A DNA stretch of 64,000 bases from Gallionellaceae bacterium. GTDB lineage: Bacteria > Pseudomonadota > Gammaproteobacteria > Burkholderiales > Gallionellaceae. Every line of letters starts with the position of its first letter. The first letter of the stretch is position 1. The position numbers and the translations under genes were made by a program. The stretch is taken from the NCBI GenBank assembly GCA_019753125.1, contig JAIELH010000026.1, forward strand, positions 18,262-82,261. The letters are read 5' to 3'. Below the pieces are notes generated by a model. It saw only the letters and a program-made list of their open reading frames with translations, ran no database searches and had not been told where the DNA came from. Of the stretch, positions 36,774 through 46,002 are shown in pieces.

Positions 36774-36840
36774 AACGTTAAGTGGCCATCCTATTTGACG
36801 CAAAATATTGCATCAAGCAGTTGCCTGTTTGTTTATAAAA
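36774..36840 (-). repeat. 67-bp repeat copy A (attachment site/promoter-like)
   Basis: Same sequence as 35324-35390 with one change. Promoter-like TTGATG (36816-36811), 17 bases, TAGGAT (36793-36788) points toward the CPBP gene. It ends at the core GTTAGCC. Sequence beyond 36840 differs from that beyond copy B. Confidence 0.7.
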
Positions 36841-36984
36841 ATTCATAACCGCTTTAATTTCAGTTGGCTGAGTCATTTTTAGTGCGGCCTGAAATTTTCA
36901 CCAGCCATCGTTCAAAGATACAGCCACGCGGCAACAACCTGCAAGGCGCTCTCTTAAGGAGGCACTGATTTATTCGGTTTTGTC

Positions 36985-37050
36985 GTTCCCGCGAAGGCGG
37001 GAACCCAGTTAAATCAACAGACTGGATCCCCGCCTTCGCGGGGATGACGA
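36985..37050. repeat. Paired palindromic extragenic repeat
   Basis: GTTCCCGCGAAGGCGGGAACCCAGT is followed after 11 bases by ACTGGATCCCCGCCTTCGCGGGGATGAC. Each half is itself a palindrome and the two halves are inverted. It is the widespread proteobacterial REP-like unit, located between the cassette array and the argA stop, where it may also stop transcription. Positions 36841-36984 hold nothing else I can name. Confidence 0.75.
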
Positions 37051-37065
37051 ATAATCAGCGTCCCA

Positions 37066-38412
37066 TTAAATCTTTCTAACGAATACCTTTGATTTGCGCT
37101 GGTAGTTATACAGCGATTTTTTCTGTGCCGGCAGGTCTGAGACATCCGCCTCCTTGAAGCCGCGCTCGATGAACCAGTGTGCGGTGCGCGTCGTCAGCAC
37201 GAACAGTTTTTTCAAGCCCTGCTCCCTGGCAACGGAGGCGATGTGGTTCAGGATTGCTTCGCCGTAACCGCGGTCGCGGCATTGCGCATCCACCGCAAGG
37301 GCGGCCAGTTCGGCGGCGGCCTCGTCGGGGAACGGGTACAGCGCGGCGCAGCCGATGATGCGGTGGTCGTGTTCCAGCACCACGAAGCGCGCGATTTCGC
37401 GTTCCAGCAATTCGCGGTTGCGCCGCACCAGGATTCCCGCTTCTTCCAGCGGGCGCAACAGTTGCAGCACACCGCCGACGTCTTCGATCGTGGCGGCACG
37501 CAGCGTGTTGAGCGTGCTTTCCACCACCATCGTGCCGATGCCTTCGTCGCTGAACAGTTCCTGCAACACCGCGCCATCGGTGTGGCGGCTGATCAGGTGG
37601 GTGCGCGCCACGCCGGCTTCGCAGGCGCGTATCGCGCAGGGCAGGAACAGGCTCACATCGTCCGGCAACTTGCGCTTGCTCATGCCTGACGCGGCGGATT
37701 TTGGCGGGCTCAACACCTCCTGCGCCTGGGCGACGGTAAGCTCCTTGAGCAGCTTGCCCTTCTTGTCCAGCACACCGTCGGTGTCCATCAGGAACATCAG
37801 CTTGTCGGCATCCAGCGCAATCGCGGTGGCGGTGGCGATGTCCTCCAGCGTGACGTTGAATACTTCGCCGGTGGGCGAATAACCGAGCGGCGAGAGCAGC
37901 ACCACTTCGCCGAATTCCATGCGGTCGTTCAGCGCGGCGACATCGACTTTGCGCACCGCGCCGGTATGCATCAAGTCTACGCCGTTGATGATGCCGATCG
38001 GTTGCGCGGTGATGAAATTGCCGCCCGCCACGCGGATGTCGGCATTGGCCATCGGCGAATTCGCCAGGCCCATCGACAGCAGCGCCTCGATTTCGACGCG
38101 CACCCGCCCGACCGCCTCCTTCACGCAGCGCATCGTCTCGGCATCGGTCAGGCGGATGCCGTGATGGTAGGTGTCGCCGAGATTGTTGCGCGCCAGATGC
38201 TCCTCGATCTGCGGCCGCGCGCCATGCACCAGCACCAGCCGGATGCCGAGCGCCGCAAGCAGGTTGAAATCATGCGTCAACTCGACAAACTTGCCGTCCG
38301 CCACCACTTCGCCGCCGAACGCGATGACGAAGGTCTTGCCGCGGAACGCGTTGATGTACGGTGCGACGGAGCGGAACCAGGATACAAAATCGGCAGGAGT
38401 AGTAATGTGCAT
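37066..38412 (-). CDS. argA: N-acetylglutamate synthase
   Basis: First step of arginine synthesis, acetyl-CoA plus glutamate. The N-terminal amino-acid-kinase domain (TFVIAFGGEVVADGKF, LVLVHGARPQIEEHL) senses arginine; the C-terminal GNAT domain (ELAALAVDAQCRDRGYGEAILNHI, FVLTTRTAHWFIERGF) is catalytic. 448 residues, the classical two-domain form. Start MHITTPADFVSWFRSVAPYINAFRGKTF fits the family. Stands alone; arginine feedback is expected from the family. Confidence 0.96.
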   Translation of the reverse strand: MHITTPADFVSWFRSVAPYINAFRGKTFVIAFGGEVVADGKFVELTHDFNLLAALGIRLVLVHGARPQIEEHLARNNLGDTYHHGIRLTDAETMRCVKEAVGRVRVEIEALLSMGLANSPMANADIRVAGGNFITAQPIGIINGVDLMHTGAVRKVDVAALNDRMEFGEVVLLSPLGYSPTGEVFNVTLEDIATATAIALDADKLMFLMDTDGVLDKKGKLLKELTVAQAQEVLSPPKSAASGMSKRKLPDDVSLFLPCAIRACEAGVARTHLISRHTDGAVLQELFSDEGIGTMVVESTLNTLRAATIEDVGGVLQLLRPLEEAGILVRRNRELLEREIARFVVLEHDHRIIGCAALYPFPDEAAAELAALAVDAQCRDRGYGEAILNHIASVAREQGLKKLFVLTTRTAHWFIERGFKEADVSDLPAQKKSLYNYQRKSKVFVRKI

Positions 38413-38570
38413 GATTTGTTTGCTCGTGTTGATTGTATGGATTGTTGGCAGCGAATAATGCCATGAACCGAAAGCGAATTGTGCGTCATTATGAGCAAAA
38501 GCTCCGGCACAGGATTGCAGGTGGGCTCAATGCCAGCGGCTATCCCGCGCCAATCAACAGGTAACGTGCG

Positions 38571-39200
38571 CTACGCAGCCTGCTTTATGCCAGCCAGGGA
38601 GAAATCAGCAATGTGTCCTGCTATCGCTGCGATTTCTTCATGCCCATAGCGCAACTCTGGGTGCAGGCGTTGCAGCACCGGGTGTGAATGCCGGTAATAC
38701 AGGCATTGCCCGAAAATACTGAGGACGCAGCAGCGCAGCCTGGTTGCATCGGCGTTGGCGCCGATGATTTCGCGCACCAGTTCACCGAGAAATTCATGCA
38801 GTGGCGCAATCGCATCGCGCACGATCTGATCCAGCGCCGGGGTGGGGTCGGCCAGTTCGCGCGCCATGATGCGGCACATCGCGGAGGGGTTCTTTTCATC
38901 CAGCAGCATCAGCATGAAATCGCGGATGAACAGGCGCAACCGCACCTCCGGGCAAGCGTCGGCGTTGGCGTTGGCAACCCGCAACGCTTCGAGCGGCGCG
39001 AAATTCAGCGCCTCGGCAAGCAGCCCATCCTTGCTGCCAAAATGGTAATTTACCGCCGCGACATTTGCCTTGGCGCGGCGGCAGATTTCGCGCACTGTCG
39101 CGCCCTGAAAACCGTGCCGCGCAAACACCTCGCGCGCCGCTATCAACAAACGCGTGCGCGTTTGTGCGCTGGCAGCGCCGATTACCGTTTCGCTTGTCAC
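38571..39200 (-). CDS. TetR-family repressor of RND operon (CerR/DUF1956-like)
   Basis: 209 residues. The helix-turn-helix is in RTRLLIAAREVFARHGFQGATVREICRRAKANVAAVNYHFGSKDGLL; the C-terminal domain (MCRIMARELADPTPALDQIV..IAPLHEFLGELV) resembles DUF1956 regulators such as CecR. It overlaps the 3' end of the outer-membrane factor gene by 4 bases, so it is the last gene of the efflux operon and likely its own regulator. Confidence 0.88.
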   Translation of the reverse strand: MTSETVIGAASAQTRTRLLIAAREVFARHGFQGATVREICRRAKANVAAVNYHFGSKDGLLAEALNFAPLEALRVANANADACPEVRLRLFIRDFMLMLLDEKNPSAMCRIMARELADPTPALDQIVRDAIAPLHEFLGELVREIIGANADATRLRCCVLSIFGQCLYYRHSHPVLQRLHPELRYGHEEIAAIAGHIADFSLAGIKQAA

Positions 39201-40633
39201 TTGCCGCCTCCTTGCAAGTCTTTACCTTCCGCAGTATGCCGGCTTTCGCCTGCCAAGGCTTTGTAGAGCTGCGCGTCTGCCGACAGCGCGGCGCGCCGTA
39301 CTTGCACTGTACCCTGTTCTGCGGCGAATGCTTCGCGTTGCGCATCCAGCACTTCAAGATGATTGGCGACCCCTGCCTGATAGCGCGCATCGACCAGCTT
39401 CAGGCGCTGGTTTTGCGCCTGGGCATTGGCCTGTTGTGCAGCCAGTTGCCCGGCGAGTTTTTCGCGCGCATTCAGCAGATCCGCCACCTCGCGGAACGCC
39501 TGCTGGATGGTTTTCTCATATTCGGCAACCGCGATCACCTTGCGCGCCTCGGCGACATCGACGCCGGCGGAGATGCGCCCGGCATCGAACAACGGCAGGC
39601 TGATGGTGGGTTGGAAGCTCCACGCATCACTGCCCGCATCGAACAGCCCGGACAGGCTGCGGCTTGCGGTGCCGGCGCTGCCGGTCAGCGTGATGCGCGG
39701 CAGGAACGCGGCGCGCGCCGCGCCGATGTTGGCGTTTGCGGCAATCAGGCGTTGCTCGGCGGCCAGTACATCGGGGCGCTGCAACAGCACTTCGGCAGGC
39801 AGTCCGGCAATCGGGCCGGTGGCGATGTTTTGCCCGGCAAGCGTGCGCCCGGCGGGCAAATCTTTCATTTCCGCGATAGTCTGGCCCAGCAGCGCGTTGA
39901 GCAGGTTTTCTGCTGCGGCCTGTTGCCGCTCCAGATTCGCGCGCTCGGCCAATGCGGCCTGGTATGCGCCTTCCGCCTGCAAATAATCCAGGTCGCCCGA
40001 CACGCCCAGATCGCGGCGGCGTAAAACCAGCTCCCTGGTTTTCGCGCGTGTTCCGACAGTCGCAGCGGCGAGTTGTGTGCGCTCGCGCAGCTCCAGCAGC
40101 GACAGGTAGGCATTCGCGACATCCGCGATCAGCGACAGGCGGAACGCGCGTTGCGCGGCCTCGGTGGACAAATAATTTGCCTTGGCCGCTTCGTTCAGGC
40201 TGCTGACACGCCCCCAGAAATCCAGCTCGAACGACACCAGGCTAATGCCCACGTCATAGCGTTGCACATGCAAGCTGGCGCCGGTCGTGGATGCGCCCGC
40301 CGGGGTCAGCGAGGCGTTGCGCCCGGCGTTCAGATTCAGGTTCGGCAGCCGGTCCGCCTGCTGGATACCGTATTGCGCGCGTGCTTCGGCGATGCGCGCC
40401 GTGGCGATGCGCAGGTCGCGGTTGTTCTCCAGCGCGGCGGCGATCAGCGCCTGCAGGCGCGGGTCGGTGAAATATTCCCGCCAATCGGCAGGTGCAGCGC
40501 CCTGTACTGTTTTCAAATGCGCAGTATCGGGCCATGCGGCGGAAACCGGTGCGGCGGGGCGTTGATAGTTCGGCATCAGGGAGCAACCGCCCAGCGCCAG
40601 CGTAATTGCGCCGATCACAAATCTCTTACTCAT
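39197..40633 (-). CDS. RND efflux outer-membrane lipoprotein (NodT/OprM family)
   Basis: TolC-like channel, 478 residues from ATG 40633 (MSKRFVIGAITLALGGCSLMPNYQRP), with a clean lipobox LGGC. The family WREYFTDPRLQALIAAALENNRDLRIATARIAEARAQYGIQQA and the matching second OEP repeat are present. The track start at 40669 lies within the pump gene. It overlaps the pump stop by 8 bases. Confidence 0.93.
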   Translation of the reverse strand: MSKRFVIGAITLALGGCSLMPNYQRPAAPVSAAWPDTAHLKTVQGAAPADWREYFTDPRLQALIAAALENNRDLRIATARIAEARAQYGIQQADRLPNLNLNAGRNASLTPAGASTTGASLHVQRYDVGISLVSFELDFWGRVSSLNEAAKANYLSTEAAQRAFRLSLIADVANAYLSLLELRERTQLAAATVGTRAKTRELVLRRRDLGVSGDLDYLQAEGAYQAALAERANLERQQAAAENLLNALLGQTIAEMKDLPAGRTLAGQNIATGPIAGLPAEVLLQRPDVLAAEQRLIAANANIGAARAAFLPRITLTGSAGTASRSLSGLFDAGSDAWSFQPTISLPLFDAGRISAGVDVAEARKVIAVAEYEKTIQQAFREVADLLNAREKLAGQLAAQQANAQAQNQRLKLVDARYQAGVANHLEVLDAQREAFAAEQGTVQVRRAALSADAQLYKALAGESRHTAEGKDLQGGGK

Positions 40634-43600
40634 GATGTTTCTCCTGATGCTCGGCCTGCTTGCGCGCATGCCCCGGGAAAATGCGCCGCACTGTCATGAA
40701 GAACACCGGCACCAGGAAGATCGCAAGCACGGTGGCGGCAACCATGCCGCCGATGACGCCGGTGCCGATCGCGTGGCGGCTCTCCGCCCCGGCACCGGTG
40801 GAGATCGCCAGCGGGAATACGCCGGCAATGAAGGCGATCGAGGTCATCAGGATCGGGCGCAGGCGCAGGCGGCATGCCTCCAGCACTGCGGCGAGGCGCT
40901 CCTGCCCTTCGTCTTCGAGGCGGCGCGCGAACTCGACGATCAGGATCGCGTTCTTGGCGGCGAGCCCGATGATCGCGATCAGCCCGACCTTGAAATAGAC
41001 ATCGTTGGGCAGGCCGCGCAGTTCCACGGCGACCAGCGCGCCGAAAGCGCCGAGCGGCACGGCCAGCATCACCGCGAGCGGGATCGACCAGCTTTCATAC
41101 AATGCGGCGAGCACCAGAAACACCACCAGCAGCGACACGCCAAACAGCAGCGGCGCCTGCTGGCCGGAGAGTTTTTCCTCGGATGAAATGCCCGACCATT
41201 CGAAGCCGATGCCCTGCGGCAGTTTTTGCGCGATCGCTTCCATCGCGGCGAGCGCCTCGCCGCTGGATACGCCCGGAGCGGTCGCGCCGGAAATCTTCAT
41301 CGCCGCCAAGCCATTGTAGCGGTCGAGCTTGGCCGAGCCCGCCACCCATTTGATGCGGACGAATTCGGACAGACGCACCATACGCCCGGCGTTGTTGCGC
41401 ACCGCTGCGCGCATCAGGTCGGCTTCACTCTTGCGCGTATTTTCCCCGGCTTGCATCTGCACGCGCAGCACCCGCCCCTGGCGCACGAAGTCGTTGATGT
41501 AAGCCACGCCAAACAGGGATTGCAGCGTATCGTTGAGGTCGGTGGCATTGACGCCCAGCGTCTCCGCCTTGTCGCGGTCGATGTCGAGAAAAAGCTGCGG
41601 CGCCGGTTCCTGGCCTTCGGGGCGCACGGCGGTCAGGCGCTTGTCGGCCATCGCCATGCCCAGCACCTGATTGCGCGCATCCTGGAGTTTTTCGCGCCCG
41701 ACCCCGCCGCGATCCTGCAAACGGAAATCGAAACCGCCTGCCGAGGCGAGCTCGGGTATCGGCGGCGGGTTGATCGCGAACAGCATCGCCTGTTTCATCC
41801 GGAAGAAATTCATGTTCGCGCGTTTGATCAATGCCTGCGCCGAGTTTTCCTCGCCCGGTCTGGCGTCCCAATCCTTGAGTTTGACGAACGCGAGCGCCAT
41901 GTTCTGCCCGCGGCCGAAGAACGAAAAGCCCAGCACGCCGACCACCTTGTCCACCTGCGGCTGTTTCAGGAAAAACTGCTCGACGGATTCCAGCACCGCC
42001 TGCGATCTTTCTCTTGCGGCAGCGGGCGGCAACTGGATCGCGGTGACGATGTAACCTTGATCTTCCTCCGGCAGAAAGCTGCCCGGCAGTTTCATGTATG
42101 CCCATGCTGCGACCGCGACGATCACCGCATAAATTGCCAGCGAACGCAGCAATCTGCGCACGGTGTAATTCACGCCACCGACATAGCGTGATGTCACACG
42201 ATCGAAGAACCGGTTGAACCAGCCGTGGAAGCCGCGTTCCAGGCTTTCGGCATCGTGCCTGAGCAGGCTCGCGCACAGGGCGGGCGTCAGCGACAGCGCG
42301 AGAAAGGCGGAGAACGCCATCGTTACCACCAGCGTGACGGCAAACTGGCGGTAGATCGCGCCGGTGGAACCGCCGAAGAACGCCATCGGCACAAATACCG
42401 CCGAGAGCACCAGCGAGATCGCGACAATTGCGCCGGTGATTTCGCCCATCGCGACGCGGGTCGCCTCACGCGGCGGCAGGTGCTTGCTGCGCATGTTGCG
42501 CTCGACATTTTCCACGACGACGATCGCGTCATCGACCACGGTTCCGATCGCCAGCACCATCGCAAACAACGTCAGCACGTTGATCGAAAAGCCGAAGGCA
42601 TACAACCCCAGCAGCCCGCCCATCAGCGACACCGGCACGACAATTGCCGGGATCAGCGTAGTGCGCCAGTTACCGAGAAAAATGAACATCACCAGCACCA
42701 CCAGCGCCGCCGCTTCCAGCAAGGTAATCACCACTTCGCGGATCGACAGCTCGATGAAGCGTGTGGTGTCGTAGGGTACGACCCAGTCCACGCCCTGCGG
42801 GAAATAACGCGACAGCTCCTGCATCTTGGCGCGCACGCCGCGCGCGGTTTCGAGCGCATTTGCGCCCGGCGTGATGCGCACCGCCATGCCGGCGATGGGT
42901 TGGCCGTTCAGGCGCGCGGAGCGGCTGTAGTCCTGCGCACCCAACTCGATGCGCGCGATGTCCCTGAGCCGTACGGTCGAGCCGTCCGGGTTGGCGCGCA
43001 CGACGATGTCGCCGAACTCCTCCGGGGTGGCGAGCCGCCCGCGGCTGGTGATGACGGCGTTGACCTCTTGCCCAGGCGTGGCAGGCAATTGCCCTATCTC
43101 GCCCAGCGGCAGCAATGTATTTTGCGCGCGTACTGCGCGGCTGACATCGGCGGGTGAAAGTGCGTAAGACTCCAGCTTTTCCGGTTTGAGCCAGATGCGC
43201 ATCGAATATTCGGTGCCGAACAGCAGCACTTCACCGACACCCTGCACGCGCAGCAGCGGCTCCAGCACGCTGGCGGTGGCGTAGCTGCCGAGATCGACCA
43301 CGTTCAGGCGTCCGTCCGACGAAGCCAGCGCCACCACCATGATGAAGTTGCGCCCGGCGCGGGTCACCGTTACGCCCAGCCGCCGCACGTCGTCCGGCAG
43401 GCGCGCTTCCACGCGCTTGATGCGATTCTGCGCCTCGACCGAGGCGAACTGGATGTCGGTGCCGGGCTTGAAGGTGAGCGTCACCTGGCCGGAGCCGACC
43501 TGCGAGCTGGAATCCATGTAGAGCAGGTTGTCGATGCCGTTCATTTCCTGCTCGATCAGCTGCACCGCGCTTTGCTCGACTACCTGCGCCGATGCGCCCG

Positions 43601-43751
43601 GATAGGTGACGGAAATATCCAGTGCGGGCGGCGCCACCGATGGATATTGCGATACCGGCAATCCGCGCAGCGCCAGTACTCCGGCAAACATGATCAGGAT
43701 CGCGATGACCCAGGCGAAAATCGGGCGGTCGATGAAGAATTTGGCGAACAT
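40626..43751 (-). CDS. RND efflux pump, HAE1 family (AcrB-like)
   Basis: 1041-residue proton-driven multidrug exporter of the inner membrane. MFAKFFIDRPIFAWVIAILIMFAGVLALRGLPVSQYPSVAPP is the standard AcrB opening. The TM4 proton-relay aspartates are in GTVVDDAIVVVENVERNM. The porter domain halves and 12 membrane segments are intact. Forms a tripartite complex with the adaptor and lipoprotein encoded beside it. Substrates unknown; organic toxicants and antibiotics are typical. Confidence 0.96.
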   Translation of the reverse strand: MFAKFFIDRPIFAWVIAILIMFAGVLALRGLPVSQYPSVAPPALDISVTYPGASAQVVEQSAVQLIEQEMNGIDNLLYMDSSSQVGSGQVTLTFKPGTDIQFASVEAQNRIKRVEARLPDDVRRLGVTVTRAGRNFIMVVALASSDGRLNVVDLGSYATASVLEPLLRVQGVGEVLLFGTEYSMRIWLKPEKLESYALSPADVSRAVRAQNTLLPLGEIGQLPATPGQEVNAVITSRGRLATPEEFGDIVVRANPDGSTVRLRDIARIELGAQDYSRSARLNGQPIAGMAVRITPGANALETARGVRAKMQELSRYFPQGVDWVVPYDTTRFIELSIREVVITLLEAAALVVLVMFIFLGNWRTTLIPAIVVPVSLMGGLLGLYAFGFSINVLTLFAMVLAIGTVVDDAIVVVENVERNMRSKHLPPREATRVAMGEITGAIVAISLVLSAVFVPMAFFGGSTGAIYRQFAVTLVVTMAFSAFLALSLTPALCASLLRHDAESLERGFHGWFNRFFDRVTSRYVGGVNYTVRRLLRSLAIYAVIVAVAAWAYMKLPGSFLPEEDQGYIVTAIQLPPAAARERSQAVLESVEQFFLKQPQVDKVVGVLGFSFFGRGQNMALAFVKLKDWDARPGEENSAQALIKRANMNFFRMKQAMLFAINPPPIPELASAGGFDFRLQDRGGVGREKLQDARNQVLGMAMADKRLTAVRPEGQEPAPQLFLDIDRDKAETLGVNATDLNDTLQSLFGVAYINDFVRQGRVLRVQMQAGENTRKSEADLMRAAVRNNAGRMVRLSEFVRIKWVAGSAKLDRYNGLAAMKISGATAPGVSSGEALAAMEAIAQKLPQGIGFEWSGISSEEKLSGQQAPLLFGVSLLVVFLVLAALYESWSIPLAVMLAVPLGAFGALVAVELRGLPNDVYFKVGLIAIIGLAAKNAILIVEFARRLEDEGQERLAAVLEACRLRLRPILMTSIAFIAGVFPLAISTGAGAESRHAIGTGVIGGMVAATVLAIFLVPVFFMTVRRIFPGHARKQAEHQEKHHE

Positions 43752-43763
43752 GAATGATCCTTA

Positions 43764-44924
43764 TTATTTGCCGCTCGCCACAGGCAGAGTTTTTCTGTCC
43801 TCTGTCTTCTGTCCTCTGTCCTCTGATACCGGCTTCACCGATGCTCCCGGGCGCGCTTTCTGCAGGCCATTGACGATGACCTGCTCACCGCCTTTCAGCC
43901 CGCTGCTGACGATGAAGTCTGTGCCCGCCATGCCGCCGGTCTTGATCGGCAGCGGTGCAGCCTTGCCGTCGGGCGCCACTATCATCACGAACTGCCCTTG
44001 CGGCCCGGCCTGCACCGCGCGCTGCGGCACGCGGATCGCATTGTCCGCGAGCGCCTCGGGAAAGCGGACGCGCACGAACATGCCGGGCAACAATTCACGC
44101 TGTGGATTGGGGAATTCGGCACGCAGGCTGACCGCACCAGTGGAAGGGTCGGCGGCCATGTCGGTAAAAAATATCCTGCCCGGCTGCGGGTAGATGCTGC
44201 CATCTTCCAGCAATAATTCCAGTTTGGCAGATTCGGCGCGCCTGAGCTTGCCGCTCTTGATCGCCTGACGCAGGCGCAGCACATCCGCACCGGGCTGGGT
44301 GAAGTTGACGTAGATCGGATCGAGCTGTTCGATCGTCGCCAGCAGCGTGGCCTCGCCCTTGCCGACCAGCGCGCCCTCGGTCACCAGCGCGCGGCCGATG
44401 CGCCCCGAGATCGCCGCCGGCACACCGGCGTATTCCATATCCTGTTCGGCACGGGTCAGCGCGGCCTCGGCCTGCATCGCCTTGGTCATCGCCAAATCGA
44501 ACTCCTGCTGGCTGACCGCCTTGATTTCGAGCAACGGTTTGTAGCGTTCGACGATCTGGCGCGCCGATGCAAAGTCGGCTTTGGCAGCCAAGGCAGCGGC
44601 CTTATAGGTGCGCGCATTGATCTGGAACAGCGATGTGCCCGCTTTCACTTCGCTGCCTTCCTGAAACAGCCGCTTTTCCACCACGCCTTCGACCCGTGCA
44701 CGCACTTGGGCGGTGCGATAGGCCTGCAAGCGTCCGGGCAGTTCCTGCGTGAGTGTCGCGCTGCCCGCCGTTACCGTGATCACCTCCACCTCGGGCGGCG
44801 GCATTGCCGCACCCGGCCCTCCCGGGCCAGCCGGAGCGGCAGGCTTGTCGTGAGCGCCGCCACAGGCGGTCAGCAAGGTGGCGAAAGTAAACGTGAGGGC
44901 ATACAGCCTGGCGATGTGTATCAT
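43764..44924 (-). CDS. RND periplasmic adaptor (AcrA-like lipoprotein)
   Basis: 386 residues with lipobox LLTAC. Lipoyl/hairpin parts: QELPGRLQAYRTAQVRARVEGVVEKRLFQEGSEVKAGTSLFQI, then a coiled hairpin and GRIGRALVTEGALVGKGEATLLATIEQLDPIYVNFTQ. The last ~14 residues before the end, SEDRGQKTEDRKTL, are written by a heptamer repeat and have a 7-residue period, so the C-terminus differs from relatives. First gene of the operon adaptor-pump-channel-TetR. Confidence 0.93.
   Translation of the reverse strand: MIHIARLYALTFTFATLLTACGGAHDKPAAPAGPGGPGAAMPPPEVEVITVTAGSATLTQELPGRLQAYRTAQVRARVEGVVEKRLFQEGSEVKAGTSLFQINARTYKAAALAAKADFASARQIVERYKPLLEIKAVSQQEFDLAMTKAMQAEAALTRAEQDMEYAGVPAAISGRIGRALVTEGALVGKGEATLLATIEQLDPIYVNFTQPGADVLRLRQAIKSGKLRRAESAKLELLLEDGSIYPQPGRIFFTDMAADPSTGAVSLRAEFPNPQRELLPGMFVRVRFPEALADNAIRVPQRAVQAGPQGQFVMIVAPDGKAAPLPIKTGGMAGTDFIVSSGLKGGEQVIVNGLQKARPGASVKPVSEDRGQKTEDRKTLPVASGK
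43795..43826. repeat. Heptamer repeat in 3' end of adaptor gene
   Basis: CTGTCCT CTGTCTT CTGTCCT CTGTCCT CTG, four and a half units of 7 bases. On the coding strand it gives SEDRGQKTEDRK. Confidence 0.75.
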
Positions 44925-44999
44925 TTTTGTTTCCGTAAAATCAATCGCAGGGGCATCATGCCCCTGCTTCCGTGAACCTGCATCAGGTTAAGTGAATTA

Positions 45000-45554
45000 T
45001 TACGCGATGAAGCGTGCTGCAATCTCCGCCACACGCTGGCCGAACAGCCGCGCAGTCTCCACGTCGCCGGGCAGCACCTCGTCCGGGCTGGCATCGGACG
45101 GCGTCTGCATCATCGCGCCGCAGAACGAACCCACATAGTTCACGTCGTTGCGCTGCGCTGCCTTGCTGTTGGACGGCATCATGCCGGTGCCGACCCACAC
45201 CATGCCGTGCTGCATCGCCAGCGTGAACTGATAGTGCAAGGTGGAGAGTTTGTCGCCGTTCATCGTCGCGGAATTGGTGAAACCGGCAGCGATTTTGTTC
45301 TTCCATTTCTGCGTGAACCACGGCTTGGATGAGGCGTCGGCAAATTTCTTGAATTGCCAGCTCACGCAACCCATGTAGGTAGGTGAGCCGAAAATGATTG
45401 CATCGGCCGCTTCCAGCGCAGTCCAGTCCGTATCGGTGATGTTACCCTCGGCATCAATCGCAATCAGCGCACCGCCCGCACCCTGTGCCACAGCTTCGGC
45501 CTGCTTTTTGGTATGCCCGTAACCACTGTGATAAACAACGACGATCTTGGCCAT
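45000..45554 (-). CDS. Flavodoxin-fold NAD(P)H:quinone oxidoreductase-like protein (WrbA-like)
   Basis: 184 residues from ATG 45554 (MAKIVVVYHSGYGHTKKQAEAVAQGA), the FMN phosphate loop. GSPTYMGCVSWQFKKFAD and FTNSATMNGDKLSTLHYQF are the WrbA/flavodoxin-reductase signatures. Likely a soluble FMN enzyme reducing quinones by two electrons. The track start at 45617 is upstream of a good Shine-Dalgarno (AGGGAGAG) and not needed. Confidence 0.87.
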   Translation of the reverse strand: MAKIVVVYHSGYGHTKKQAEAVAQGAGGALIAIDAEGNITDTDWTALEAADAIIFGSPTYMGCVSWQFKKFADASSKPWFTQKWKNKIAAGFTNSATMNGDKLSTLHYQFTLAMQHGMVWVGTGMMPSNSKAAQRNDVNYVGSFCGAMMQTPSDASPDEVLPGDVETARLFGQRVAEIAARFIA

Positions 45555-45720
45555 GATGCTCTCCCTAAGAATTGGTAAATGGATGAACCAGAATTGCGCA
45601 ACGAGCGTATCAAACACCTGTTTGAATGTAAAGCGGCTTCCTAGCTGGACTCAATTGTATTGATTAAGGAGTAATTTGCATTGCTGCAATATTGGGCGCT
45701 GCCGTTGCGTAAATATTCAG

Positions 45721-45957
45721 TTACGGGGGGTCGTCCTGGTTTTTTTGGGTGGCGTCCGCAGGGATTGCCGCGTCGGCTGGCTTGTCGCCGGTTTGTGCAT
45801 CGCCATGTCCGTTCTTGGCGGGGCGATTTTTGGTTGCATCCGCCCAGATGAAACGGCCAAAAAGCACGCATCCTTTCATGCCGGGATTGCACGGCATATT
45901 GTTGACGCGTGCGCATTTTCCATCAATCTCGTGCGGGCATCCCCAGGAGGAGCTCAT
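45721..45957 (-). CDS. Small conserved cysteine-rich protein
   Basis: 78 residues. The N-terminal half is MSSSWGCPHEIDGKCARVNNMPCNPGMKGCVLFGRFIW, with four cysteines in a pattern (C-x7-C-x7-C-x6-C) I have seen conserved in betaproteobacterial small proteins; the C-terminal half is charged and Ala/Asp-rich. Possibly a metal- or Fe-S-binding protein. GGAGG precedes the ATG. Same strand as the small membrane protein and lpxC, so possibly the tail of that transcript. Confidence 0.72.
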   Translation of the reverse strand: MSSSWGCPHEIDGKCARVNNMPCNPGMKGCVLFGRFIWADATKNRPAKNGHGDAQTGDKPADAAIPADATQKNQDDPP

Positions 45958-46002
45958 GAAATTTCCATTTTGGCATGGCGGCGCAAGCGCAATGTGCCGG
46001 CC

